Below, in pieces: positions 53,971 to 64,000 of a stretch of 64,000 nt of DNA. Both the position numbers and the translations under genes were made by a program. This DNA is from Herbidospora yilanensis. GTDB lineage: Bacteria; Actinomycetota; Actinomycetes; Streptosporangiales; Streptosporangiaceae. The DNA is taken from NCBI RefSeq assembly GCF_001570565.1, contig NZ_BBXE01000019.1:62001-126000 (forward strand), given 5' to 3'. The stretch's first letter is position 1; each line of letters starts with the position of its first letter. Under the pieces are notes generated by a model, which was given only the letters and a program-made list of their open reading frames with translations, was not told the DNA's origin and did no database searches.

Positions 53971-55112
53971 TTGAACACCTGGCGCAGCGTGTGCTGCACG
54001 GTCACCAGGTCGGTCTGGTCGGCCATGACCCGGTCGATCGGCTTGTAGGCCTCCGGGTGCTCGTCGACCAGGGCCGAGGCCCGGTCGGCGTTCCACGTCC
54101 GCCCCTCCATCGCCTTCTTCAGCGACGACGCGGTGAGCGTCCGCTTGGCCTGGCCGCGCGACATCCGCCGCCCCGCGCCGTGCGAGCACGAGTTGTAGGA
54201 GTCGGCGTTGCCCTTCCCGCGCACGATGTAGGACCGCGTCCCCATCGAACCCGGGATGACGCCCTCGTCGCCGGTGTCGGCCTTGATCGCGCCCTTACGG
54301 GTGATCCACAGCGACTTGCCGTGGTGCGTCTCCTTCTGGGTGAAGTTGTGGTGGCAGTTGATCGTCCGGACCCGGCGGCCCTTCCCGACCACCGAGAACA
54401 GCGCGTTCGACAACACCGCGTCCATCCGCGCCCGCGAGGCCATCGCGTAGGCCTGCGACCACGTCATGTCGTCGATGTAGGCGGCGAACTCGGGCGTCCC
54501 CTGGACGAAGTAGGCCAGGTCGGGATCTTCCAGCCCGATCGCCGCCTGCTTCATCGCCTTCTTCGCGTCGGCGATGTGGCGGGTGGCGAGCTGGTTCCCG
54601 ATCCCGCGCGAACCGGAGTGGAGCACCGTCCACACGCGGTCGCGCTCGTCGAGGCAGACCTCCACGAAGTGGTTGCCCGACCCGAGGGTGCCGAACTGCG
54701 TCGCCACCGTCCTGTCCTGCTTCGGGGTCAGTTCCGTGTACGGCCGCCCGATCGCCTCCAGCGCCCGGTCGATCGCCCGGTCGTCGTGGCCCCGGCCCAC
54801 TCCGGCCGGGATGCGCCGCTCGACCAGCGGCATCAGCGCGTCGAGGTGCTCCGGCAGGTCGGCGGCGGTCAGGTCGGTCTCGGTCGCGATCATCCCGCAC
54901 CCGATGTCGACCCCGACGGCGGCGGGGATGATCGCGCCCTCGGTGGGGATGACCGAGCCGACGGTCGCGCCGATCCCGATGTGCGCGTCGGGCATGAGCG
55001 CGACGTGCCCGGACACGAAACGCAGGCGCGCGGTCCGGGCCGCCTGCTCGATCGTTCCGGGGTCGATCTCGCTGGCCCAGGACAGCAGGTTGTGGGCGAC
55101 TTCCTTCGGCAT
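53958..55112 (-). CDS. rtcB: RtcB-family RNA ligase
   Basis: A 384-aa protein with the metal site motifs GVDIGCGM and GSGNHFVEV and the guanylylated His in SHGAGRRMSR. RtcB joins 2',3'-cyclic phosphate and 5'-OH RNA ends with GTP, repairing tRNA or rRNA cut by toxins. No RtcA or RtcR regulator is adjacent. It is convergent with the UbiA gene. Confidence 0.94.
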   Translation of the reverse strand: MPKEVAHNLLSWASEIDPGTIEQAARTARLRFVSGHVALMPDAHIGIGATVGSVIPTEGAIIPAAVGVDIGCGMIATETDLTAADLPEHLDALMPLVERRIPAGVGRGHDDRAIDRALEAIGRPYTELTPKQDRTVATQFGTLGSGNHFVEVCLDERDRVWTVLHSGSRGIGNQLATRHIADAKKAMKQAAIGLEDPDLAYFVQGTPEFAAYIDDMTWSQAYAMASRARMDAVLSNALFSVVGKGRRVRTINCHHNFTQKETHHGKSLWITRKGAIKADTGDEGVIPGSMGTRSYIVRGKGNADSYNSCSHGAGRRMSRGQAKRTLTASSLKKAMEGRTWNADRASALVDEHPEAYKPIDRVMADQTDLVTVQHTLRQVFNYKG

Positions 55113-55248
55113 GATGATCTCCTGTTCAGTGCGACCAGTGTGCCGAACCGGGGTTGAGCGTTCCCAATGGTTTTCCTCTGGAGGAATCCCCGCTGATCGG
55201 GCGCGGTTGTACCTGCTCTAAACTGGCATACAGAATGGAGATGGTTAC

Positions 55249-56232
55249 GTGCTGGTCGACTCGTTCGGGCGTGTCGCGACGGACCTGCGGGTGTCGCTGA
55301 CCGATCGGTGCAACCTCCGGTGCAGCTACTGCATGCCGCCGGAAGGTCTCGACTGGCTGCCCAAACCCGACCTGCTGACCGCCGACGAGATCGTCCGCCT
55401 GGTCACCGTCGGGGTGCGCGACCTGGGCGTCACCGAGGTCCGCTACACCGGCGGCGAGCCGCTGCTGCGCCGTGAACTGGTCGACATCGTGAGCCGCACC
55501 TCCGGCCTCGGCGCCGAGATCTCCCTGACGACCAACGGCATCGGCCTGGCGAAGCTGGCCGCCCCGCTCGCCGAGGCGGGCCTCCACCGGGTGAACGTGT
55601 CGCTCGACACGATCGACCGCGAGACCTTCAGGAAACTCGCCCACCGCGACCGCCTGCCCGACGTCCTCGACGGCCTGGCCGCCGCCGACGCCGCGGGCCT
55701 GCGCCCGGTGAAGGTCAACGCCGTCCTGATGCGCGACGTCAACGACCACGAGGCGGCCGGCCTGCTGCGCTACTGCCTCGACCGCGGCTACCAGCTCAGG
55801 TTCATCGAGCAGATGCCCCTCGACGCCCAGCACGGCTGGAGCCGCGAGAACATGATCACCGCCGACGAGATCCTGGACGTGCTCGGAGCCGAGTTCACGC
55901 TCGAAGACGCCGACCCGAAGGAGCGCGGCAGCGCCCCCGCCGAACTGTTCCGCGTCGACGGCGGCCCCGCGACGGTCGGCGTGATCGGCTCGGTCACCCG
56001 CCCGTTCTGCGGCGCCTGCGACCGCGTCCGCCTGACCGCCGACGGCCAGATCCGCAACTGCCTGTTCGCCACCGAGGAGTCCGACCTCCGCACGGCGATG
56101 CGCGAAGGCGCCTCCGACGCCGACCTCGCCGCCCGCTGGACCGCCTCGGTCGCCCGCAAGAAGCCCGGCCACGGCATCGACGACCCCCAGTTCCTCCAGC
56201 CGGCCCGCCCGATGAGCGCGATCGGCGGCTGA
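55249..56232 (+). CDS. moaA: GTP 3',8-cyclase MoaA
   Basis: A 327-aa radical SAM enzyme for the first step of molybdenum cofactor synthesis. The N-terminal [4Fe-4S] motif is RCNLRCSYCMPPEG; the C-terminal cluster lies in FCGACDRVRLTADGQIRNCLF. The GG motif at the C-terminus is SAIGG. GTG 55249 has GGAG 8 nt upstream. It is followed by a DUF6457 gene, as in other actinobacteria. Confidence 0.97.
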   Translation: MLVDSFGRVATDLRVSLTDRCNLRCSYCMPPEGLDWLPKPDLLTADEIVRLVTVGVRDLGVTEVRYTGGEPLLRRELVDIVSRTSGLGAEISLTTNGIGLAKLAAPLAEAGLHRVNVSLDTIDRETFRKLAHRDRLPDVLDGLAAADAAGLRPVKVNAVLMRDVNDHEAAGLLRYCLDRGYQLRFIEQMPLDAQHGWSRENMITADEILDVLGAEFTLEDADPKERGSAPAELFRVDGGPATVGVIGSVTRPFCGACDRVRLTADGQIRNCLFATEESDLRTAMREGASDADLAARWTASVARKKPGHGIDDPQFLQPARPMSAIGG

Positions 56233-56274
56233 CCGGCTGGGCCCGTCCTGTTTTCCACGGTCTGGAGGCCGCCC

Positions 56275-56508
56275 GTGAACGTGCTGGAGGAATGGACCGC
56301 CCTGGTCTGCCGCGAACTCGGCATCGACCCGGCCGTCGTCGACCGCGATCTGGTGCTCGACCTGACCCGCGACGTGGCCCACGGGGTCGCCCGCCCGGCC
56401 GCGCCGCTGACGGCCTACCTCCTCGGGCTGGCCCAGGGCGCCGGAACCGCGCCGCCCGACGCGGTGGCGGTCCTCTCGGCCAAGGCGGCCGAATGGAGCC
56501 GAGACTAG
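56275..56508 (+). CDS. DUF6457 protein, molybdopterin-linked
   Basis: A 77-aa acidic, mostly helical protein (LEEWTALVCRELGIDPAVVD). DUF6457 genes occur beside or fused to molybdenum cofactor genes; function unknown. The GTG start has GGAGG 6 nt upstream. The 3' end overlaps the convergent MFS gene by 4 nt. Confidence 0.8.
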   Translation: MNVLEEWTALVCRELGIDPAVVDRDLVLDLTRDVAHGVARPAAPLTAYLLGLAQGAGTAPPDAVAVLSAKAAEWSRD

Positions 56509-58049
56509 GAGACTCGAAGGCGGGCTTCGGCGTCCTCGCCGGGCCTGAGCGGTTCGGTGTTCCTCGGGCCGCGCAGGGCGACGTAGAGGAGCAGGACGCC
56601 CATGACGGCGGCGCCGACCCACATGGACCGCTGCCAGCCGTCGACGAAGGACTGCTGCGCGGCGTGGACCAGGTCCTGGGCATGGCCGCCGGTCCCGGGG
56701 GCGGCCTCGATGGCGTTGGCGATGCCTTCGCGGGCCGTGTCGGCGGCCGCCGCGGGGATGCCGTCGAGCCTGTCGCCGATGGCGCCGCGGTAGCCGTTCG
56801 CGAGCAGCGCGCCGAGCATGGCGACGCCCAGGGCGGTGCCGAACTCGCGGGTGACGTCGTTGAGCGCGGAGGCGACGCCCTGCTTGGCGCGGGGCAGGCC
56901 GCTGGTGATGGCCTCGGTGGAGGGTGTCATCGACAGGCCCATGCCGGCGCCCATGGCGACCATGCCGGCCAGGATGGACGGGTAGCCGCCGTCGACCGAC
57001 ACGAACAGCGCCATCAGCGCGAGGCCGAGGGTGGCCAGGGCGACGCCGACGGCCATGGTGGAGCGGGCGCCGATCTTCGCCGCCATCTTCGGGGCCAGGC
57101 CGGAGGCCGTCATCATCATGACGGCCATGGGCATCATCGCCACGGTCGACAGCAGGCCGGACCAGCCCAGGACGGCCTGGAAGAACGGGAAGAGGACGAC
57201 GGCGACACCGGCCTGAACGCCGAAGACGACGAGCAGGGTGATCGAGCCGCCGGCCAGGCCGCGCTCACGGAAGAGCCGCACGTCCAGCAGGGACGCGTCG
57301 CGGCGGCGCAGCTCCCAGGCGACGAAGGCGATGGCGGCGACGACGCCGACGGCCAGGGCGATCAGGGTGATCGGGTCGGTCCACCCACGTTCGGGGCCCT
57401 CCTGCAGGACGAAGATGAGCCCGATCACGGCGATGGCGGAGACCAGCGCACCGACGGTGTCGAAGGCGTGGGCGGAGCGCTCGCGGGAGTCGGGCACCGA
57501 CTTCAGCGTCATCGCCAGCGCGATGACGACCAGGGCCACGGGCAGCAGGAACAACCACCGCCAGTCCGCGACGTCCACGAGGAGCGCGGAGAGGAACATG
57601 CCCAGGATGCCGCCACCGCCGGCGACGCCGGTCCACACGCCGATCGCCTTGCCCCGTTCCTCCTCGGGGAAGGTGGCGGTGATGACGGCCAGCGTGATCG
57701 GCATGATCATCGCAGCGCCGACCCCCGCCGCCACCCGCGCGCCGATCATCACGGCGGCCGACGGAGCGAACCCCGCGACGACGGCGGCCACGCCGAAGAC
57801 GACCAGTCCGGTGATCAGCATGGGCTTGCGGCCCAGCCGGTCGCCGATCGCACCGAACGGCAGCAGCAGCGCGGCCAGGACCAGGGTGTAGACATTGATG
57901 ATCCACAGAACGGTGGTCTGCGAGGCGCCCCACTCGACGGCCATGTGGGTCTGGGCGACGCTCAGGCCGGACACGGACGCGATGACGGCCATCAACGCCA
58001 TCGAGACGGCGATCAGGATCGCCCGAAGCTGAGGCTGACGGGTACTCAT
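56505..58049 (-). CDS. MFS drug exporter, DHA2 (EmrB/QacA) type
   Basis: A 514-aa transporter with 14 transmembrane segments. Motif A is GAIGDRLGRKPM and the antiporter motif C region lies in GVAGGGGILGMFLSA. It exports drugs or cationic compounds with H+ antiport. It is divergent from an XRE-cupin regulator that probably controls it. ATG 58049 has GGAAGGAAA upstream; the longer frame enters the regulator's promoter. Confidence 0.9.
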   Translation of the reverse strand: MSTRQPQLRAILIAVSMALMAVIASVSGLSVAQTHMAVEWGASQTTVLWIINVYTLVLAALLLPFGAIGDRLGRKPMLITGLVVFGVAAVVAGFAPSAAVMIGARVAAGVGAAMIMPITLAVITATFPEEERGKAIGVWTGVAGGGGILGMFLSALLVDVADWRWLFLLPVALVVIALAMTLKSVPDSRERSAHAFDTVGALVSAIAVIGLIFVLQEGPERGWTDPITLIALAVGVVAAIAFVAWELRRRDASLLDVRLFRERGLAGGSITLLVVFGVQAGVAVVLFPFFQAVLGWSGLLSTVAMMPMAVMMMTASGLAPKMAAKIGARSTMAVGVALATLGLALMALFVSVDGGYPSILAGMVAMGAGMGLSMTPSTEAITSGLPRAKQGVASALNDVTREFGTALGVAMLGALLANGYRGAIGDRLDGIPAAAADTAREGIANAIEAAPGTGGHAQDLVHAAQQSFVDGWQRSMWVGAAVMGVLLLYVALRGPRNTEPLRPGEDAEARLRVS

Positions 58050-58133
58050 GGTTTCCTTCCGAGAAGTGTGTGCCGGCTCGGCCGGTGAGATGGCGACGTG
58101 GACCATCCGTGTTCGACGTTAGGGCCGCATTGC

Positions 58134-58155
58134 AGCAAAGGCATACAATGTTGCT
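58134..58155. promoter_or_regulatory. Operator candidate between MFS and XRE genes
   Basis: AGCAA (58134-58138) and TTGCT (58151-58155) flank 12 nt that contain TACAAT (58144-58149), a near-perfect -10 placed 7 nt before the XRE start. This is a likely autoregulatory site. Confidence 0.45.
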
Positions 58156-58156
58156 C

Positions 58157-58753
58157 ATGACGCAAGAAGATGGGCAGCTGGACGGCCTCGTACGCAAACG
58201 CATCCGCGCCCTGCGCGTCGCGCAGGGCTGGTCACTGGAGGAACTGGCCACCCGCGCCAACCTCAGCCAGTCGTCACTGAGCCGCATCGAGAACGGTCAG
58301 CGCCGCCTCGCCCTCGACCAGCTCGTCGTCCTCGCCCGCGCCCTCGACACCACACTCGACCAGCTCGTGGAGAACGCCGCCGACGACGTCGTCATCAGCC
58401 CGATGATCGACGGCGCGCACGGCCTGATGCGCTGGCCGATCAAGGGTGATCCCGGCATGAGCGTCGTGCGTCAGCGGATGACCGAACCGCCGCCGGACAA
58501 CCCGGCCCGGATGCGCGCCCACCCCGGCCGCGAATGGCTCGTCGTGCTCTCGGGCATCGCGATTCTCCTGCTCGGCCACCGGCGGTTCAGGATCGAGACC
58601 AACCAGGCCGCGGAGTTCCCCACGATGATGCCGCACGCGATCGGCGCCGAGGGCGGGCCGTGCGAGATCATGGGCATCTTCGACCGCGACGCCCGCCGCG
58701 GCCACCGGCGCGACGATGACGAGTGCGACGGCGCGCCGGGGTCCTGCGAGTAG
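58157..58753 (+). CDS. XRE-family regulator with cupin-like domain
   Basis: A 198-aa regulator. Helix-turn-helix at residues about 12-65 (LEELATRANLSQSSLSRIE), followed by a small beta-rich cupin domain (about 100-180; HPGREWLVVLSGIAILLLG) that would bind a ligand. It probably represses the adjacent exporter. It starts at ATG 58157 from a leaderless promoter. The frame stays open after the stop for another 400 nt. Confidence 0.85.
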   Translation: MTQEDGQLDGLVRKRIRALRVAQGWSLEELATRANLSQSSLSRIENGQRRLALDQLVVLARALDTTLDQLVENAADDVVISPMIDGAHGLMRWPIKGDPGMSVVRQRMTEPPPDNPARMRAHPGREWLVVLSGIAILLLGHRRFRIETNQAAEFPTMMPHAIGAEGGPCEIMGIFDRDARRGHRRDDDECDGAPGSCE

Positions 58754-58948
58754 CCGCTCCCGCCGGCGTCGAATGCCGCGACCGACGGCTGCCACGCCGA
58801 ACACGTACCCCATCGCGGCGCCGCCGGGTTCACCGTCGAGGAGGAGCGGACCATCACCCGCGGCGAGGCCATCGGCCGCTGCGCCCACGGCAGCCTGCGG
58901 CGCATCCGCGGCCGGCACCCGGTCCTCGCGAGCCGACCGCCGGCCGAG
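58754..58948 (+). pseudogene. Possible gene remnant after the XRE regulator
   Basis: This stretch is open in the frame of the XRE gene, after its TAG, and has protein-like composition from about 58830 (GFTVEEERTITRGEAIGRC). No start codon or ribosome site precedes it. It may be the tail of a lost gene, for example of a methyltransferase type, or chance. I cannot name a family. Confidence 0.3.
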
Positions 58949-59031
58949 GTGGGGGAGATGCGCAGATCTTTTTCCGCGAGAGGGTCAGACGAGGCCGCGA
59001 GTAAAGGCGACAGAAAAGGTCTGGAGATAGG
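58949..59031. other. Intergenic DNA without recognisable gene
   Basis: Between the remnant and the three-hairpin element I see no gene. On the minus strand TTTT (59017-59014) lies 15 nt beyond the last hairpin and may help end that transcript. Confidence 0.4.
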
Positions 59032-59139
59032 GCGACGCCGGGTGGTTACGGGGGCAAACCACCCGGCGTCGCTTCATCGGCGTTCCGACGGGGGCCCGGA
59101 ACGCCGGCACCAGCGCTCCGACGGGGGACCAGAGCGCTT
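59032..59139 (-). ncRNA. Candidate small RNA: three hairpins with a common C-rich loop
   Basis: On the minus strand the stems are 9 bp with one mismatch (59138-59130 with 59120-59112), 10 bp (59106-59097 with 59087-59078) and 16 bp, perfect (59072-59057 with 59047-59032). All three loops have nine nt, GTCCCCCGT, GGCCCCCGT and TGCCCCCGT, while the stems are unrelated. A -10 TACAGT (59151-59146) and -35 TTGACG (59177-59172, 20-nt spacing) point to transcription from about 59139. C-rich loops recall the actinobacterial 6C RNA. The strand is inferred. Confidence 0.55.
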
Positions 59140-59184
59140 GGCTAAACTGTACACCTACCACCCTTAGGATGCGTCAAGACTTAG

Positions 59185-59502
59185 TCACGACCCGATCTCG
59201 CGTCGATGCCGTGGTATCTCGTTTTGGTTAGCTTCATCCATGTCCTGAAGTGGGGGAAGGTCCTTTCCCCGCTCGTTGGCACCGATCACGGCAAGGTACG
59301 GCAAAAGCACCGCGCCGGCGATGAAGAGCCCCCGCAGCCACAGCGGCGCACCGGGCCACGCCACGGCCAGGATGAGGCACACGACGCGGATCGACATCTT
59401 GATCACATAGCTGATCTCGCGTTTGCGGATGTCGGCCGACAGGGACGGCTGCGCGTCGGTCACCTGGTGAACGGTCGTCTTCCGCCGTTGAAACAGCTTC
59501 AC
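59185..59502 (-). CDS. DUF3099 membrane protein
   Basis: A 105-aa protein with two transmembrane segments (about residues 37-53 and 56-75; VCLILAVAWPGAPLWLRGLF) and a polar C-terminus. The function is unknown. It starts at GTG 59502, 6 nt after TAGGGT, so the mRNA is probably leaderless. It is divergent from dodecin; the RNA candidate begins just beyond its stop. Confidence 0.85.
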   Translation of the reverse strand: MKLFQRRKTTVHQVTDAQPSLSADIRKREISYVIKMSIRVVCLILAVAWPGAPLWLRGLFIAGAVLLPYLAVIGANERGKDLPPLQDMDEANQNEIPRHRREIGS

Positions 59503-59556
59503 GATGCAACCCTACGCCCGGGGCATATGATCGTTTCGCGACGACAGGGAGGCACC

Positions 59557-59772
59557 ATGTCTGACCGCACCTACCGGGTGACCGAGATCGTGGGAACGTC
59601 GGGAGAGTCCGTCGACCAGGCGATTCGCAACGGGATCAGGCGGGCGTCGCAGACGCTGCGCCATCTCGACTGGTTCGAGGTGACGGAGGTCCGCGGCCAC
59701 ATCCAGGACGGCGAGGTCGCCCACTTCCAGGTGGGCATGAAGGTCGGTTTCCGCCTGGAAGACTCCGAATAG
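59557..59772 (+). CDS. Dodecin, flavin-storage protein
   Basis: A 71-aa protein that forms hollow dodecamers holding flavin or coenzyme A. The flavin-stacking Trp is in HLDWFEVTEV and the Gln in HFQVGMKVGF. AGGGAGG precedes ATG 59557 and TATGAT (59525-59530) is a good -10. A strong terminator follows. Confidence 0.95.
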   Translation: MSDRTYRVTEIVGTSGESVDQAIRNGIRRASQTLRHLDWFEVTEVRGHIQDGEVAHFQVGMKVGFRLEDSE

Positions 59773-59779
59773 CAGAAGA

Positions 59780-59806
59780 GGCGGCCCCGTGCAACACGGG
59801 GCCGCC
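59780..59806. terminator. Bidirectional hairpin terminator
   Basis: A perfect 12-bp stem (59780-59791 with 59795-59806) and CAA loop lie between the convergent dodecin and TldE genes. Confidence 0.85.
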
Positions 59807-59828
59807 CCTTGACACCCTTGTCAGATCA

Positions 59829-61192
59829 TCAGTTGGCCTGGCTCACGGTCGACATGTTGAAGTCGGGCACCCGCAGCGGCGGCATGATCGTGCGGGTGAA
59901 GTAGTCGTTCCACTCGCGCGGCAGGGTCTGCGACGCCGCGCCGACCTCGGTGATCCGGCCGAGCAGGTCGACCGGCGACTCGTTGAAGCGGAAGTTGTTC
60001 ACCTCGCCCGTGACCTCGCCGTTCTCGACCAGGTAGACGCCGTCGCGGGTCAGGCCGGTGAGCAGCAGCGTCTGCGGGTCGACCTCGCGGATGTACCACA
60101 GGCATGTGAGCAGCAGGCCGCGCTCGGTGGCCGCGATCATCTCCTCCAGCGACTTCCCGCCGGCCGGGCCCTCCATGATCAGGTTGTCGATCGCGGGGGT
60201 CTCGGCGAGGCCGGTGATCTCGGCCGAGTGGCGGGTCTGGATGAGGTTGGCCAGCTTGCCGTCGGCGATCCACTTCGTCGGGCCCAGGGTGAAGCCGTTG
60301 TCGAAGACCGACGACTCCCGGCTCGACGCGTGGGCCACCGTGAAGCCGCCGCACTCCACCCCGGCCCGGCCCGGGTCGCTGTAGAGGTCGATCGGCAGCT
60401 TGGCCAGTTCTTCGCCGACGCGGGTGCCGCCGCCCGGCTTGGCGAAGACGGTGCGGCCGTCGAAGGCGTCGCGGGCGCCCGCCGACCAGTACAGATAGAT
60501 CATCAGGTCGGCCACCGCGCCCGGGGGCAGCAGCGTCTCGTAGCGGCCGGGGGCCAGGTCGACCTTGCGCTTGGCCCATTCGAGGCGCTGGGCCAGCGTC
60601 GCGTCGAGGGCGTGGACGTCGACGTCGGTGAAGTCGCGGGTGGCCGCGCCGACCCACGCCGAGCGGCTCATGTCGGGCGACTTGGCGTTCAGCTCCAGGC
60701 GGCCGGTCGGCTGGTCGTGGCGGCGGCGCAGGCCCGTGGTGGTGCCCACGAAGACCGAGTTGACCAGGTGCTCGGCGAAGCCGTAGAGCCGGCGGCCCCC
60801 GGCCTCGGCCGCCGCGAACGCCTCGCCGAGCGCCGGGGCCAGGTCGCGGAAGACCGCGATCGAGGTCTCCTCGGCCGGGCGGTCCCAGTCGGCGGCGGCC
60901 TCTCCGGCCACCAGCGGGCGGGCGTCTTCGGACGGCTGCGCGTCGCGCGCCGCCCGGTCGGCCGCGGCCACGACGTCGGCGATCTGGCCGGGCGTGACGG
61001 CCGCCCGGGAGACGACGCCGGTGCCGCTGCCGTTGACGGAGACGACGGTCAGCCGCGAGCCCCGGGCGACGCCGTTGGTGGTCAGGGTGTTGCCGGCGAA
61101 CCGCAGGTTCGCGGTGGTGTCCTCGTCGACGATGACGACGCGGTCGTCGGCGCCGGGCAGCGCCAGCGCGCGCTCGACTACTTCCTGCGGGG

Positions 61193-61196
<4 letters not shown>
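59829..61196 (-). CDS. TldE/PmbA-family metalloprotease partner
   Basis: A 455-aa protein of the TldE (PmbA) family, which lacks the metal site and forms a heterodimer with TldD to degrade unfolded or modified peptides. Typical segments are the C-terminal LTGLTRDGVYLVENGEVTGE and NNFRFNESPVDLL. GTG 61196 overlaps the TldD stop by 4 nt (GTGA), so the pair is translationally coupled. Confidence 0.93.
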
Positions 61197-62686
<1,490 letters not shown>

Positions 62687-62700
62687 GGAGGGGATCCTAG

Positions 62701-63522
<822 letters not shown>

Positions 63523-63524
63523 CC

Positions 63525-64000
63525 ATGGGAATCCTCGAAGGCAAGCGCATCCTCGTCACCGGCGTCCTGACCGACGCCTCGATCGCCTTCAGCGTGGCCA
63601 AGCTGGCCCAGGAGGAGGGCGCCCAGATCGTCCTCACCGGGTTCGGCCGCCTGAGCCTGGTCGAGCGCATCGCCAAGCGGCTGCCCGAGCCGCCGCCGGT
63701 GCTGGAGCTCGACGTCAGCAACACCGAACACCTCGACAGCCTGGCCGAGCGGGTCGGCGAACACCTCGGCGGGCTCGACGGGGTCGTGCACTCCATCGGG
63801 TTCGCGCCGCAGACCGCCCTGGGCGGCAACTTCCTCAACACCTCGTGGGAAGACGTCGCCACCGCCTTCCAGATCTCCACCTTCTCCTACAAGTCGCTGT
63901 CGATGGCCTGCCTGCCGCTGATGAAGCAGGGCAGCTCGGTCGTCGGCCTCGACTTCGACGCGTCCAAGGCGTGGCCGGTCTACGACTGGATGGGCGTGGC
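63525..64000 (+). CDS. inhA: Enoyl-ACP reductase InhA/FabI, 5' part
   Basis: The window contains the first 158 residues. NADH-binding loop LVTGVLTDASIAFSVAKLA (FabI-type TG-x-x-x-D-x-SIA), then VVHSIGFAPQTALGG, which corresponds to the SIGF segment of InhA. The catalytic Tyr and Lys lie beyond the window. It reduces enoyl-ACP at the end of each elongation cycle and forms an operon with fabG. Confidence 0.95.
   Translation, partial: MGILEGKRILVTGVLTDASIAFSVAKLAQEEGAQIVLTGFGRLSLVERIAKRLPEPPPVLELDVSNTEHLDSLAERVGEHLGGLDGVVHSIGFAPQTALGGNFLNTSWEDVATAFQISTFSYKSLSMACLPLMKQGSSVVGLDFDASKAWPVYDWMGV

Overview
The window is a 64 kb stretch of very GC-rich actinobacterial chromosome. Third codon positions are almost always G or C, GTG and TTG starts are common, and many genes have a -10 hexamer only 6-8 nt before the start codon, as in leaderless mRNAs. 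The gene set (SUF operon with SufR, an ABC-F/HTH/EchA cluster, FabG-InhA, TldD/TldE, dodecin, acVLRF1, GH95, GH15) suggests a filamentous, non-mycobacterial actinomycete, most likely of the Streptosporangiales; the genus cannot be fixed from sequence alone. From memory, the broad order of suf, ABC-F/HTH/EchA and fabG-inhA resembles M. tuberculosis Rv1460-Rv1484. I see no rRNA, tRNA, insertion sequence, phage or CRISPR array.

Layout. 0-5.3 kb: a hydroxyproline catabolic operon (three-subunit D-hydroxyproline dehydrogenase, DapA-like deaminase, 4-hydroxyproline epimerase) with its FadR-type GntR regulator. 5.3-9 kb: an EamA exporter, an ABC-2 efflux pair and a two-domain VOC protein. 9-12.3 kb: a large secreted GH95 alpha-L-fucosidase. 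12.3-19.3 kb: sufR-sufB-sufD-Rieske-sufC-sufS-sufU-sufT behind an IdeR-type iron box and a SufR-type palindrome. 19.3-24.2 kb: a DEAD-box helicase with a structured leader, a degenerate MocR regulator, hisE and hisG. 24.2-29.3 kb: a degenerate EAL-CBS protein, the ribosome-rescue hydrolase acVLRF1, an Rv1473-type ABC-F ATPase with a possible uORF attenuator, a small HTH protein and an enoyl-CoA hydratase.

29.3-43 kb: an ABC exporter, a sulfotransferase, an S66 peptidase, a GH15 enzyme, a YczE/MocR pair, a TRIC-type channel, a long-chain acyl-CoA synthetase, a secreted His-rich protein and a secreted PQQ-type sugar dehydrogenase fused to CBM2. 43-49.6 kb: a stress and signalling cluster (SDR, CheR-PAS, CheB, STAS, PAS-GAF, CBS pair, ChaB). 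49.6-54 kb: an alpha/beta hydrolase and an srsABC-like type III PKS locus with a UbiA prenyltransferase. 54-58.8 kb: RtcB, MoaA, DUF6457, and an MFS exporter with an XRE-cupin regulator. 58.8-64 kb: a possible gene remnant, a three-hairpin RNA candidate, DUF3099, dodecin, TldE/TldD, FabG and the start of InhA.

The two most interesting signals are non-coding. One is the ABC-F leader at 26286-26374, where a five-codon ORF overlaps an arm complementary to the Shine-Dalgarno of the ABC-F gene. The other is the element at 59032-59139, where three consecutive hairpins have unrelated stems but the same nine-nucleotide loop pattern.
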